A DNA stretch of 40,023 bases from Ensifer adhaerens (GCF_001270265.1 NZ_LGAP01000047.1:1-40023); one strand, 5' to 3'; counted from the stretch's first letter, positions 24,103 to 33,461 are shown. Notes: generated by a model from the letters alone, not told the origin. Numbers and translations: made by a program.

Positions 24103-24501
24103 TCACCTTATTCGAGTGTTGTCCCAACCAGTGTAGCGCTCTGGCGCGTAGACCGGCTGAAACTCGGACGTCAGCGCATTGAAGACGTCCTCGGCAATGA
24201 ACTGGCGCGCAGCCTCACGCTCATCCGCGTCGATAGCAGCATGGTCTTGGGCAATCTCTAACGGAACGGCCCAAATGATATTGGCCAAATGTTGGATCAC
24301 GTCGCGGTCCTTCGCCGGCTTGCCGTCTCGATAAAACTCCCAATTCCGTCGGAGGTAGGTAACGACGTGAGTGGCGATAGCCTCCGCACTGGATCGCTCG
24401 CGACGATGCGTCTTACCCGTCCCGGCCAGCGCCTTTCGCGCAGGCTCCTTCAGCAGTGACAAGGCGAGATAGACCGCCGATCTGACGAATTCGTTCTTCA
24501 T
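24103..24501 (-). CDS. Hypothetical 132-residue protein
   Basis: Starts MKNEFVRSAVYLALSLLKEP at ATG 24501 (AGAGGG upstream). Helical middle HVVTYLRRNWEFYRDGKPAKDRDVIQHLANIIWAVPLEIA and a final FNALTSEFQPVYAPERYTGWDN. Soluble and acidic in the C-terminal half. I do not recognise it. Convergent with the 23884 gene, 18 bp between stops. Confidence 0.55.
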   Translation of the reverse strand: MKNEFVRSAVYLALSLLKEPARKALAGTGKTHRRERSSAEAIATHVVTYLRRNWEFYRDGKPAKDRDVIQHLANIIWAVPLEIAQDHAAIDADEREAARQFIAEDVFNALTSEFQPVYAPERYTGWDNTRIR

Positions 24502-24645
24502 TGGCCCTCTGTTCCGATCGTGCAGGACCAAGATTCATGTAGGAAGACTGCCGCTGGCGTTCTACGCCCGGCGGCCGTCAGCACGGAAAAAATTGACTCT
24601 CCAGCGGCGCAAAATATGGTCTCACAGAGACGGAAAACACGGCAT

Positions 24646-24912
24646 ATGGTCACCCTGGAAATGTCCCTACTGCGAAACGGCCGAGCCCGCTTGGCGCTGG
24701 CCCTGCCGCAACATCGGAAGCAACTTCGCGCGATCAAGAACCGCGATCTGGACGACCTCTTCGCGGCCTATGCGCGTGCGGCCAAGGCCCTCGACAAGTT
24801 CCGAATGGAGGTACCGCGTCGACCGGAGCTGATCGAGGAATATCAGACCGCCTGCGCCAGCCTTGAAGAGGACGCCAAGCGGTTGCTGGCAAGGCTTACA
24901 AACCAGCGGTGA
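24646..24912 (+). CDS. Hypothetical 88-residue helical protein
   Basis: MVTLEMSLLRNGRARLALAL start, then IKNRDLDDLFAAYARAAKALDKFRME and ELIEEYQTACASLEEDAKRLLARL. Mostly amphipathic helix with possible coiled coil. The start is uncertain: in-frame ATGs at 24616 and 24520 exist and none has a strong ribosome site. Divergent from the 24501 gene. Confidence 0.5.
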   Translation: MVTLEMSLLRNGRARLALALPQHRKQLRAIKNRDLDDLFAAYARAAKALDKFRMEVPRRPELIEEYQTACASLEEDAKRLLARLTNQR

Positions 24913-25185
24913 TGATAAGCTCCCGTGCTGCCGTTCCTTCCCCGCCGCCCGTTGCGAAGCCATTGCACCGTTCCTTCACCGCGCTGACAATGAGCGACGA
25001 AGCTAATGCCGAACACCCGGACGAGTCCGAAATGCTGGGCGCACAGATGGCGTCAGGTGTCCGCTTCGCGAGGGCAGGCAGGGCACGTCTTAGGCCCTAG
25101 GTATAGTCTCGCGAGAACGCGTCCTCAGCGAAACTGGATCGCCGGATCAACGAGCCTGGCCTGGGATGCGACGCGACGGCGACTT

Positions 25186-27114
25186 CTATAAGCGCGACCA
25201 TCGTTTGGCGGCCTTGGTCAGGCCGTCGACCAAACGATCCAAATCCGACTGACGGCGGAATGCGGGGCGCAAGCGCGCGACCATCTTTTCGGGCTCCATC
25301 ACTGGGTCAGTCTCGCTGAGCTGTCGCCAGATCTCGGCAGCGTCGTCCAAATCGCCCGACAGAGCCAAAGCCGCCGCGAGGGTTTCACGGCACGGCTGCA
25401 GCATTGCGCGGTCGAGACATGTGCGCGCAGCGGCGATTGCCGGTTCGTTTTTCCCTTGGAAGAAATGAGCTCGCGAGAGGAAATTAAACCATTGCGCCGG
25501 GCCGAACGGATCAAGGTCAATCGCCGTATTCAAAAGCTCGATCGCCTCGTTGTAACGACCGGAGAAGCTCAGCACCTGCGCGGCGCGCCCTAGAACATCG
25601 GGATCGTTCGGATTTGCTGCAATCGCGCGGGCGGCGGCGGAATCGGCCTCGTCATGACGGCCCTGATACGTATATGCAATCGCCTGAGCCGCGTAGGCCG
25701 TAGCATAGCCCGGATCCAGATCAAGTGCGCGGTTCGCAAGCTCAAGCATTCGGTGGAGGGCCGCGGGATTCTCATACTCGTCGGACCATTTATTGTTGTA
25801 GCTGGTCAGATAGGTGAAGGCCATGTAGGCGAGAGGCGGCGCAAAGCCTGGATCCGCTTCGATTGCCCGCTGAAAAAGCGATCTCGCCTCGCCGATATTC
25901 TCCTTATTTGGCCGCTGCCAGAGCTGCCGGCCGCGCAGCGTCAGCTCAAAGGCGGTAAGATTGGCTGGCGCGCGCTGGCGCGCCGCCTCGAGCTCGGTGC
26001 GCGACACCTTCGCAGCCACGTTGCCGACGATGCTGGCGACCACGTCGTCGAGAGCTTCGAACGTGCCGTTGATGTCCTCTTCATAGTGATCGGCCCAGCG
26101 GGTCGAGCCAGTTTCTGTATCAATGAGCTCGAAATTCAGCCGCAACTCGCTATCGAGCACGCGCACGGCGCCACTGACGACGTAGCGGACCCCGTGCTTC
26201 TGGCGCAGCTCGTCGGGCGACAATGCCGCCTCCCGGAGGGCCGAGGAGGTGTTGCTACCGAAAACTCGAATGCCCGAGAATTTGCTTAGGTTGCCGATGA
26301 TCTCGTCAGTCAAACCTCCGGCCAGCAGTGCCTCCCGGCCCTCAGGCTTTTCCGAGGTGAGCGGCATGACAAGGATCTGTGGCGTCCTCGCCACCTCGCC
26401 GGTCTCCACGGGCGCATGAGTCCCGATCAACGACGATAGCCCGAGCATGTCGCGGCCCACCCACAGCCCGACTCCGATACAGGCGAAAGCGCAGACTGCC
26501 AGACCGACCCGCGCGGCAGGCCGATGCAGGGCGGAAGAACGGTCTGCAACAATCAGGGGCGTCGGCGCATTCATGCCTTCTTCGAGCACGTCAAAGACCT
26601 GCACCGGTTTCGAAATATTCTTCAGATGGGGGATCCCGGCGGACTTGATGAGAAAGCTGCCGGGTAGATGATCTCGGATCGTCTGGGACACCAAAACGCC
26701 GCCGGACCGGGCAACAGACTGTAGGCGCGACGCCACATTCACGCCGTCTCCGACCAGATCGTCGCCGTCCACCACCACATCGCCAAGATGCACGGCGATG
26801 CGCCAGGTCAGCCGCTCGGCTGCCGCAATCTCTGCCTCGGTCTCGGCAACCTGCTTTTGGTGCGCTAAAGCATAGCGAACTGCATCTACCGCGCTGGCAA
26901 ACTCTACAAGCAGGCCGTCGCCCATAGTCTTGAAAACCCGCCCGCGATGCCGTTCGAGCAATGGATCAATAATGGACACGCGCTGCTCCGCTAGCCGTCG
27001 CAGCGTCTCCTCCTCGGAGTGCGCGACGAGCCGACTGAACCCGACCAAGTCGGCCGACAAGACGGCTGCAAGACGTCGCTGCATGTGATCTGCGTGTCCC
27101 AAGGTTGAGGCCAT
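25186..27114 (-). CDS. Class III adenylate/guanylate cyclase with TolB-like and TPR domains
   Basis: 642 residues. Cyclase domain at about 11-185: D22 (SADLVGFSRLV) and D66 (KTMGDGLLVEF) are the metal-binding aspartates, K62 is in the purine-specifying place, and GDGVNVASRLQ carries the transition-state Asn/Arg pair. A membrane helix is at about 200-222 (VGLAVCAFACIGVGLWVG). A TolB/FlgO-like segment (ILVMPLTSEKPEGREALLAGGLTDEI, then YVVSGAVRV) lies at about 250-360 and TPR repeats at about 390-600. This architecture is common in many copies in rhizobia. Makes cAMP (or cGMP) in response to an unknown signal. Stands alone, divergent from nothing obvious. Confidence 0.9.
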   Translation of the reverse strand: MASTLGHADHMQRRLAAVLSADLVGFSRLVAHSEEETLRRLAEQRVSIIDPLLERHRGRVFKTMGDGLLVEFASAVDAVRYALAHQKQVAETEAEIAAAERLTWRIAVHLGDVVVDGDDLVGDGVNVASRLQSVARSGGVLVSQTIRDHLPGSFLIKSAGIPHLKNISKPVQVFDVLEEGMNAPTPLIVADRSSALHRPAARVGLAVCAFACIGVGLWVGRDMLGLSSLIGTHAPVETGEVARTPQILVMPLTSEKPEGREALLAGGLTDEIIGNLSKFSGIRVFGSNTSSALREAALSPDELRQKHGVRYVVSGAVRVLDSELRLNFELIDTETGSTRWADHYEEDINGTFEALDDVVASIVGNVAAKVSRTELEAARQRAPANLTAFELTLRGRQLWQRPNKENIGEARSLFQRAIEADPGFAPPLAYMAFTYLTSYNNKWSDEYENPAALHRMLELANRALDLDPGYATAYAAQAIAYTYQGRHDEADSAAARAIAANPNDPDVLGRAAQVLSFSGRYNEAIELLNTAIDLDPFGPAQWFNFLSRAHFFQGKNEPAIAAARTCLDRAMLQPCRETLAAALALSGDLDDAAEIWRQLSETDPVMEPEKMVARLRPAFRRQSDLDRLVDGLTKAAKRWSRL

Positions 27115-27430
27115 TCAGGATCAATCGCCACATAGATTGACGGCGCTTCCGTTTAGAATCGCAAGCAAAAAGAATTGAGTTGGTCTAAGTTGCCCAACAT
27201 TTTATGACGTTCGCCATCTGAGCTCAGAGCTGGGGCTTGCTTTCGTTCGATCTCAGCGGCGCTGCAATAAATGTTCGTTCCTGGCGGCAGCCAGCTCGAA
27301 CGGCAAAGTTCCACCCAAAGTGGGAGTCCCGGTCGGGTACTAAGCGTCAGGTTCTCACTACTAATTCAAGCAAATGAAGCCGAATATTCCTGTTTAAGGA
27401 GTCGTGCAGTAGCGCACGACATTTCGAAAC
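27115..27430. other. Upstream region of the cyclase gene, no gene seen
   Basis: Contains AT-rich promoter-like sequence before the cyclase start and the far side of the phasin terminator. No open frame with a ribosome site, no repeat noted. Confidence 0.4.
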
Positions 27431-27468
27431 AAAAAGGCCGGCCGCAGGCAACCGCGACCGGCCTTTTT
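27431..27468 (-). terminator. Strong Rho-independent terminator after the phasin gene
   Basis: AAAAAGGCCGG and CCGGCCTTTTT, perfect 11-base arms, 22 bp beyond the phasin stop; works in both directions. Confidence 0.85.
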
Positions 27469-27489
27469 GCGATGGCAATCGTCTTATCG

Positions 27490-27837
27490 TCAGGCGCCAG
27501 GCTTGACCGCTGCTGTTGCCTTGGAGACCGGGGCCTCATAGGGCTTGTAAGCGTCCTTGGCGAGATCAGCATACATTTGGCCGATCTTGGTTGCCTCAGC
27601 CACAAAACCTTCGTAACTCGACGTCAGATAGCTCGTCTGAAGTTCGAACGCGGCCTCAAGGCTCTTGGCACCGGAGAGCTTTTCGATATGGGCAATTCCG
27701 TCCTCGAAGGACTTCTTCGAATAATCCGCCGTTTCGGTCGCGATGGCCTGATAGCCTTTGCTCAGAGCAGAATAGCTCTCAGCAGCCACGCCCACGGCTT
27801 CCTTGCTCATCTTGTTCGCTTCGTCAAAGTTAAACAT
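27490..27837 (-). CDS. Phasin family protein
   Basis: 115 residues: MFNFDEANKMSKEAVGVAAE start, then the phasin_2 helical region with EDGIAHIEKLSGAKSLEAAFELQTSYLTSSYEGFVAEATKIGQMYADLAKDAYKPYE, and an Ala/Lys-rich tail. Phasins coat polyhydroxyalkanoate granules and stop them from merging. AAGGAGA is 6 bp before the ATG at 27837. A single-gene unit ended by a strong terminator, fitting the high expression of phasins. Confidence 0.92.
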   Translation of the reverse strand: MFNFDEANKMSKEAVGVAAESYSALSKGYQAIATETADYSKKSFEDGIAHIEKLSGAKSLEAAFELQTSYLTSSYEGFVAEATKIGQMYADLAKDAYKPYEAPVSKATAAVKPGA

Positions 27838-27918
27838 CGGGTGTCTCCTTATGACGGCTGAACTACAGGTGTTGGTGAGGGCTTTGGAGCATAGTTTATG
27901 TGCCCGGAACCAGCAAGG

Positions 27919-28467
27919 TCAAAGACAGTCAGACAGCGTGAAAGGCTTATCCCGTTCGCACAGGTTCATACCAGTAATTGTGTAATTCCCAAACATGCAA
28001 GCGACGCTGACTTTTGTGACGCTCTCTTGCACGTTTAAGAAGGGGGTTGGACGTGACCTACCGAATTGATTTTTCAGAAAAAAACCGTCTCGGCGGACTA
28101 ACATGCAATTCACTTGCATGTTCGAATTGGAACTCTGGATAGTTTTGCGGCTGAAATCCGCCGGTCCCTGTCCGCGTCGACTAACGCTTATGCCTTGAAG
28201 GATACCGTGAAACTCTTGCAACGTCATGGTCGATGGCACCTGAACCCGGCGGCCGCCAAAGGCGATGAACTTGACGGACGCGCCCCTGTCGTTGGTGAGT
28301 GTGTAGAGATCGACGGCTTTGCCGTCCTGCGTTTTTCCGAATGGGGTCTTGTCCACGGAGCCGGCTCCGGCGCTGGTTCCCGTCAGCAGCGCGCCCATGC
28401 CGAGCACGGCCGCGCCGAGCACTGATCTATGCCAGATACGTGACATGTTGGGATCGATCCGCGTCAT
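27919..28467 (-). pseudogene. Truncated secreted aldose 1-epimerase (mutarotase) relic
   Basis: The start (ATG 28467, GAGGGAT upstream) encodes a signal peptide (WHRSVLGAAVLGMGALLTGTSAGA) and then PFGKTQDGKAVDLYTLTNDRGASVKFIAFGG, the standard N-terminus of galactose mutarotase. After GG the frame no longer resembles the family (about 110 unrelated residues, Cys/Arg-rich) and the catalytic His/Glu part is missing. A deletion or rearrangement after about 70 codons has removed the rest. The remaining frame could still give a secreted peptide, but not an epimerase. Confidence 0.65.
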
Positions 28468-28739
28468 GGTTTTATCCCTCAATAGGCCTATTTTTCCGGC
28501 GGCTTCCGACGAGCCGCCCGGACGACCAATTCTAAACTCATCGGAGTACTAACGTAAGCGCGTCCTGGTAGAGGCTGTACAACAGCACCGTGCTTGAAAA
28601 GCGCGTGCCGAATACCGCCGGTCGCATCAGCTCGTTGCCTGATCAAAATTGCCGCCGTCGGTGGGCGAATCGCATGCACGTATCCGCCTGATTCCCGACT
28701 TCGCCCTTGCTGCTGGGTTGGTGTAGCAAAGCCACCCTA

Positions 28740-29440
28740 CTCTCGCCTGCCTTCGAAGAAGCCCCACGACAAGTCGATCCCTTGTGTGTGGGGATCTGCG
28801 AGACGGCACAGCGGCTTGGCGTGTGGCGCAAGACGGTCAGCTGCTGGCGCCAGCGCTGGCTCACCCGCGGGCCGGGCGCGGCGATGGGCGAACGGCTGGC
28901 GGATGCGCCGCGTCCCGGCGCGCCGGCGACCCTTCACCCCCGAACAGATCTGTTCGATCATCGCCTTGGCCTGCGAGCCGCCGGCACAAAATGGACTGCC
29001 GATCAGCCAGTGGAGCCAGAGCGATCTGGCACGAGAGGCGGAAAAGCGCAGTCTGGTCGAACGCATCTCGCAGCGCTCGCTGGGGCGTTTTTCAAAAAAG
29101 AGTCGGACCTTCAGCCGCATCGCTTCCGGCTGTGGTTCACGCGGAAGCCCGATCCTCACTTCGAGGCCAAATGCGCTGAGATCTGCGCCGTCTACCGCGC
29201 CGCCGCCGAGGCCGATGCGGACGGTCTCGATCGATGAGATGACCGGCATCCAGCCGCTGGAGCGGATCGCGCCGGGCCCTGCCGATGCGCCCGGGCCAGG
29301 TCGAGCGTCGCGAATTCGAGTATACCCGCGACGGCACGCAGACGTTGATCGCCTGCTTCGACGTGGCCACCGGCATGGTCGAGGGGCGCATCGGCGACAC
29401 CCGCACCGAACAGGATTTCGCCGGCACGGCTGACGGCGAT
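28740..29440 (+). pseudogene. IS630-type transposase, broken by frameshifts
   Basis: Pieces of one transposase appear in changing frames: AQRLGVWRKTVSCWRQRWLTRGPGAAMGERLADAPRPG (helix-turn-helix), then FTPEQICSIIALACEPP and SQRSLGRFSKK, then FTRKPDPHFEAKCAEICAVYRAA, then SIDEMTGIQPLERIAPG (first DDE Asp region), then GQVERREFEYTRDGTQTLIACFDVATGMVEGRIGDTRTEQDF. At least three frame changes, and the C-terminal third with the last acidic residue is missing. Inactive remnant. Confidence 0.75.
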
Positions 29441-29497
29441 ATGTTTCACGTATCGATAGTGACGGCTTTGGCGGCGAAAGTGGCACGACCGCCCGAT

Positions 29498-30067
29498 CTA
29501 ATTGGCTGAACGGTAGAAGAGGACCCGGCCATTTGGCATCAGTTGCAGCAGGTAATCGAAGTCGCTCACATTAGCCGTAAGAACGGAAAGGCCAAGCTTT
29601 TGCGCCTGCAGGAACAGGACGCAGTCGTGAAGAGCTCGCAGTCGGGCATCGCGGTGATAGCCCTGCAGACGACACAGCATGCCGGACAGTAAAGCGGCCC
29701 GCCCGAGAACATCCGCATCGGGTGTAAACACGCGATGGGCCGGCATCGCCTTAACCGTAGTCCTGATCTGTTGAATGGCTGTTTTCGTGCCTTGGTGCGC
29801 CGGATCGAGCACGCCGACTGTGTGCATCAACTCCTGGATGGCGATGGTGGAGTGATTGCTGTGGCGGATATCGAGCAAGTCCGCCACAATTTCCGGCGCT
29901 CGCCCTTGCAAGCCATCGATGTAGACGCACGTGTCGAGGAGCAGTTCCAGACCGGCTTCGGCCGGCTCCTCGAGGAAAGGCAGCTCTCTGTCTGGGCGCC
30001 TTGAAAGGGTCCGGCCGGGATCGAACCTTGCCCAGCGAAAGGCGGCATCGAAAGCAAAATCCGACAA
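29498..30067 (-). CDS. PIN-domain toxin (VapC-like)
   Basis: 189 residues. PIN fold from about 42: D45 (ELLLDTCVYID), E79 (IAIQELMHTV), D148 (LHDCVLFLQAQKLGLSVLTANVSDFDYL) and D169 or D171 give the usual acidic nuclease centre. The first 40 residues (DPGRTLSRRPDRELPFLEEP) form an extension that may loop onto the antitoxin. A TTG start at 30067 lies one base after the antitoxin stop, implying translational coupling. Expected to be a Mg2+-dependent RNase neutralised by the partner at 30069. Downstream is the IS630 relic. Confidence 0.8.
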   Translation of the reverse strand: MSDFAFDAAFRWARFDPGRTLSRRPDRELPFLEEPAEAGLELLLDTCVYIDGLQGRAPEIVADLLDIRHSNHSTIAIQELMHTVGVLDPAHQGTKTAIQQIRTTVKAMPAHRVFTPDADVLGRAALLSGMLCRLQGYHRDARLRALHDCVLFLQAQKLGLSVLTANVSDFDYLLQLMPNGRVLFYRSAN

Positions 30068-30068
30068 G

Positions 30069-30416
30069 TCAGAATCCGAGTTTCAGGTCGGGGTCGACCG
30101 TGCCGCGGGTCTTGCGAAAAACGGACCCGAAATCGTCGTCAAGTGCCACGGCCGCCAATGCGAACTCGATCAGGTCAGTGTCGGTTTCGATGCCGGTGTG
30201 CTTCTTCGCCTGTTCGATGAGAGCGGGACTGATCCTCCCGCCGATCCTTTTACTCTTTTCGCCGAGTAGACCGGAATGTTCAGCCGCTTTCATGACCGCA
30301 TCAACACGCGCCTTGCTGCTAGCAGCGAACTTGCCGGCCTTCACTTTGCGCACGACCTTTGCCAGCGCCGCCTTTTTTTCCGCCGCCCGCTCTCCGGCGC
30401 TGCTATGTTTTCCCAT
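30069..30416 (-). CDS. Antitoxin partner of the PIN toxin
   Basis: 115 residues from ATG 30416 (AGG 6 bp upstream; 30428 and a TTG at 30437 are alternatives). Very basic N-terminal half (AAEKKAALAKVVRKVKAGKFAAS), then GRISPALIEQAKKHTGIETDTDLIEFALAAVAL, which has the look of a short ribbon-helix-helix DNA-binding unit, and a C-terminal tail DDDFGSVFRKTRGTVDPDLKLGF suited to bind the toxin. Unlike usual small antitoxins, the RHH-like part lies in the C-terminal half. Called by position and coupling. Confidence 0.65.
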   Translation of the reverse strand: MGKHSSAGERAAEKKAALAKVVRKVKAGKFAASSKARVDAVMKAAEHSGLLGEKSKRIGGRISPALIEQAKKHTGIETDTDLIEFALAAVALDDDFGSVFRKTRGTVDPDLKLGF

Positions 30417-30551
30417 GACGAGCCTCATGTCTGACAAAAACCAATTTCGTCCAACATAATGCTAACCGCCCTCGATTTCAAGCCGGAGCGGGCCAGCCTT
30501 GGGGCGAGCGACTCCTGACGGAAACGTGCGGCAACTTGCTTGCGACGATAT

Positions 30552-30576
30552 GTCGATAAATATCGATTTTATCGAC
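30552..30576. promoter_or_regulatory. AT-rich perfect inverted repeat upstream of the toxin-antitoxin pair
   Basis: GTCGATAAA (30552-30560) and TTTATCGAC (30568-30576) around TATCGAT; inside it TCGATA-AA-TATCGA is a second dyad, and TGTCGATA recurs at 30591-30598. About 135 bp before the antitoxin start. The rest of 30417-30969 has no convincing gene; a plus-strand frame from 30499 runs through the repeats and is not called. Confidence 0.5.
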
Positions 30577-30969
30577 CCATTTTTCCAACATGTCGATACC
30601 GACGACATGATGCCCTGTGACGGAATGAGTTTTCGACTAGACCGTCCCTTTAACGACCTCCCTCCCTGCCACCCAAGGAAGACGCAGCGACGAAATCCGT
30701 CCTTAAGCCTGTGAATCGCGGCGCGTGCGGCTCTCGCTGAGCCCAGAGTGTCGGGCCAGCTTATCCCGAACCAGGCCCGTCTTAGTCAACTCGATCCGGC
30801 TTCTGGAGGCCCAAGCGAGCCCGGAAATCGAGAACATCGTCACGACCACAGACAAATTGTTCCGCTTCGCAAACGAACCCGGCAATCAGGCGGATCCAGC
30901 AACAACAGAGGCCTTGTGCCGTCGTACTCGCCGACGGCACAAGGCGCATGGTGGGGGCCTCGAAATGCA

Positions 30970-31320
30970 TCAGCGCTCACCAGATCGGCATGGATGCGTA
31001 GCTTCCATGCCCGTTCCGAAACCTATCGCGCTGCGCAGGCTTGGTCCGACACCGCTCGACCGCCGATAAAGGACTGCAACCAAAGTGTGCCGCTTCAAAG
31101 ATCCATCATCCAGCTTTCCATAAGCTGTTCCGTTTGCGCGCAACAACGCCACCAATACTGGCCCGAGCGAGAACTCCCCTTGCCGCGCCTTTTCCGTCAG
31201 ATTGCGCAGATAACCACCGGCAGAATTGATATGCCCCGCCCTTTCGAGAATGCAGGCCATCGTCGCGGCTGCATTTTCCGGTCCAATTCGTTGAGGTGCT
31301 TGTTCACCATTTCGACCTCG
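30970..31320 (-). pseudogene. repC: C-terminal relic of plasmid replication protein RepC
   Basis: The minus frame holds ENAAATMACILERAGHINSA, then GGYLRNLTEKARQGEFSLGPVLVALLRANG, the C-terminal RepC pattern (ERA-x2-I-x-S-x-GGYLR-x-LT-x-KA-x2-G-x-FSLGP). About 110 residues of the roughly 400 are left; the part before residue 300 is absent, and beyond ANG the frame reads unrelated sequence. It breaks off at 31320/31321 where a copy of another locus starts. This suggests that the segment came from, or lies on, a repABC replicon. Confidence 0.6.
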
Positions 31321-31421
31321 GGATAAATCCGGCATAGTTGAAATCATATTTCCATTGCTGGAGCACTTAGCTGAGTCATTTGGACGACGTGGCGCTGTTC
31401 GTGGAGGTGGCCAGGGCGAGG
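31321..31421 (+). pseudogene. Relic of a LysR gene promoter and first 17 codons
   Basis: From 31321 this follows 38060-38160 base for base with scattered changes: GGATAAATCCGGCA, TTGAAAT, TTTCCATT, then codons for SHLDDVALFVEVARAR (in the intact gene TYLNDMALFVEVARAR). The start ATG is CTG here. The match ends at about 31421, where the end of the glutathionyl-hydroquinone reductase gene on the other strand begins. Confidence 0.8.
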
Positions 31422-31433
31422 ATGGCGTTGCTC

Positions 31434-32412
31434 TCATGCTGGCGCGTCGAAATCCCGCTCGGGGCCGACCGGAACGATGCCACTCGGATTGAGATTAGCA
31501 TGGCTACCGTAGTAGTGCCCTTTGATATGCTGGAAGTCGACGGTCGGGCCAATGGCGGGGTGCTGGTATAATCTGCGCGTGTAGGCCCACAGAGCTGGGT
31601 AATCGACAAGTGCGCGCAGATTGCATTTAAAATGCCCGTAGTACACAGGATCGAAGCGCAACAGGGTTGGCAGCAGGCGGATGTCGGCTTCGGTTAACTG
31701 CCCGCCGATAAGATAAGGTTCCTTCGCTAGCCGCTCCTCGAGCCAATCAAGCGTATCGAAGACCGCCGCGACTTCCCGTTCATAGGTTCCCTGGGTACTG
31801 GCGAAGCCTGTCTTGTAGACACCGTTGTTGAGGTTGTCGTAGACACGGTCGTTCACTGCGTCGATTTCGTCGCGCAGGCAGTCGGGATAGTAGTTGCCCT
31901 CTTTTGCCCCGAGATGATCGAACGCGGAACTGAACATGCGGATGATCTCGGATGATTCGTTCGAGACGATTGTCCGCTCGTGTCTGTCCCAAAGGACAGG
32001 AACCGTGACCCGTGACGTGCAGGTGGGGTCTGTGAGGCGTATAAAGCTCGTGAAGCTTCGTAACGCCATTGACATCGTCGGGGACGAGGCCGGGACCGGG
32101 CTCGAAGGTCCATCCGTCGTCGAGCATGAGCCTATGAACGACCGAGACGCCGAACAGATCGCTCAGACCCTTGAGGTTGCGCATGATCAGCGTGCGATGC
32201 GCCCATGGGCAGGCGAGCGACACGTAGAGATGGTAGCGGCCTGCCTCAGCCTTGAAGCCCCGCTTTCCCCCAGCCGCCACTCCGTCCGGCGTGATCCAGT
32301 CGCGGAAGATCGACGGTCGGCGCTGAATGGTCCCTCTCCAAACGTGGGCCCTATTCGAGATATCAGCGCTCAAGGTTGTCTTCTGCCAGATGCCGTTGAT
32401 CAGTTCGCCCAT
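31434..32412 (-). pseudogene. Glutathionyl-hydroquinone reductase (ECM4/YqjG type), one frameshift
   Basis: Two overlapping frames complete one GST-like protein of about 325 residues. The first (from ATG 32412, AAGGAG upstream) has the active-site Cys in LACPWAHRTLIMR (C68) and runs to NGVTKLHELYT. The second picks up with LTDPTCTSRVTVPVLWDRHE and continues IVSNESSEIIRMFSSAF, NNGVYKTGFASTQ, LTEADIRLLPTLLRFDPVYYGHFKCN to TGA 31434. The break is at about 32030-32045. The family reduces glutathionyl-hydroquinones with glutathione. All else is intact, so the shift is recent, or is an assembly error. It follows the LLM gene by 5 bp in one operon. Confidence 0.82.
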
Positions 32413-32417
32413 GCTAC

Positions 32418-33461
32418 CTACTCCTTGTTGTCTTGCGCCTGGCGAACTAATGGCCCGACTTTTGTGCCGAGCAGCTCGATCGATCGTCGCATAGCCTCCG
32501 TTTCGAGTGCAGCGGTGCTCATCTGGAACGTGATGCGGGACACGCCGCCCAATGCCTTGCTGGCGGCCAGCATCTTGGCGGCGACCGTCTGCGGACTTCC
32601 TATTAGGAAGGCTCCGGTGGGGCCGCACATCGTCTCAAATTGAGCCCGCGACGGTGGCGGCCAGCCTCGTTCCTTTCCGGTTTCCGTAAACATCTGGAGC
32701 CAGCCGGGAAAGAAAGCCTCCTTGGCCGCTTCATCGGCATCTGCAACAAAACCCATGGCATGGATACCAACCCTCTGTTTCACCAGTGGATGACCTGCAA
32801 CCTGCCACGCGTGGCGGTAAAGGTCGACCAGAGGCCGGAAGCGCTCGAAACTGCCGCCAATGATCGCGACCATCAGCGGCAGGCCGAGCGTACCGGCGCG
32901 GGCAAAGGATTCCGGCGTACCGCCGACACCGAGCCAGACCGGTAGCTGGTCCTGATGCGGGCGAGGATAAACACCTTCACCATTCAGCGGCGGGCGGAAA
33001 CGACCCCGCCAGCTGATGTGAGGCGCATCATTAAGCTTGAGCAGAAGGTCGAGCTTTTCGACAAATAATGCATCATAGTCGCGCAGGTCGTAACCGAAGA
33101 GCGGATAGGCATCGACGAACGAGCCTCGGCCAACCACCAGTTCCGCCCTACCTTTGGAAATAAGGTCGAGCGTTGCGAACTCCTGAAAGACGCGCACCGG
33201 GTCGGCAGCGCTGATAACAGCCACGGCGCTTGTCAGCCTGATAGTCTTTGTGCGTGCCGCTGCGGCGGCGAGAATAACGGCAGGCGCCGAGTCGAGCGCA
33301 TTCTCCCGGTGATGCTCTCCCATGCCGAAAACGTCGAGACCGACGTGGTCGGCCAGTTCCACTTCGGCAAGCACGCTTGCCATGCGCTCGGCGGCGGATT
33401 GCAGGTGGCCGGTTTTCGGGTCGGTCACAAGCATCGCAAAACTGTCGATACCGATTTCCAA
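32418..33461 (-). CDS. LLM-class flavin-dependent oxidoreductase
   Basis: 347 residues of the bacterial luciferase-like monooxygenase fold: start MEIGIDSF, FGMGEHHRENALDSAPAVILAAAAARTKTIRLTSAVAV (family flavin/TIM-barrel marks), GRAELVVGRGSF, PVWLGVGGTPESFARAG, GSPQTVAAKML. It uses FMNH2 or F420 to oxidise or reduce small organic compounds; the substrate is unknown. The start is a TTG at 33461 with AAAGGA 8 bp upstream; an overlapping ATG is in another frame. First gene of an operon with the hydroquinone reductase. Confidence 0.88.
   Translation of the reverse strand: MEIGIDSFAMLVTDPKTGHLQSAAERMASVLAEVELADHVGLDVFGMGEHHRENALDSAPAVILAAAAARTKTIRLTSAVAVISAADPVRVFQEFATLDLISKGRAELVVGRGSFVDAYPLFGYDLRDYDALFVEKLDLLLKLNDAPHISWRGRFRPPLNGEGVYPRPHQDQLPVWLGVGGTPESFARAGTLGLPLMVAIIGGSFERFRPLVDLYRHAWQVAGHPLVKQRVGIHAMGFVADADEAAKEAFFPGWLQMFTETGKERGWPPPSRAQFETMCGPTGAFLIGSPQTVAAKMLAASKALGGVSRITFQMSTAALETEAMRRSIELLGTKVGPLVRQAQDNKE

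Noticed and set aside
30552-30598. Repeated TGTCGATA as a possible iteron or CRISPR-like array
   Set aside because: Only two copies with unequal context; better explained as an operator dyad.
30499-30714. 71-codon plus-strand frame upstream of the toxin-antitoxin pair
   Set aside because: It crosses the AT-rich dyads and lacks coding character.
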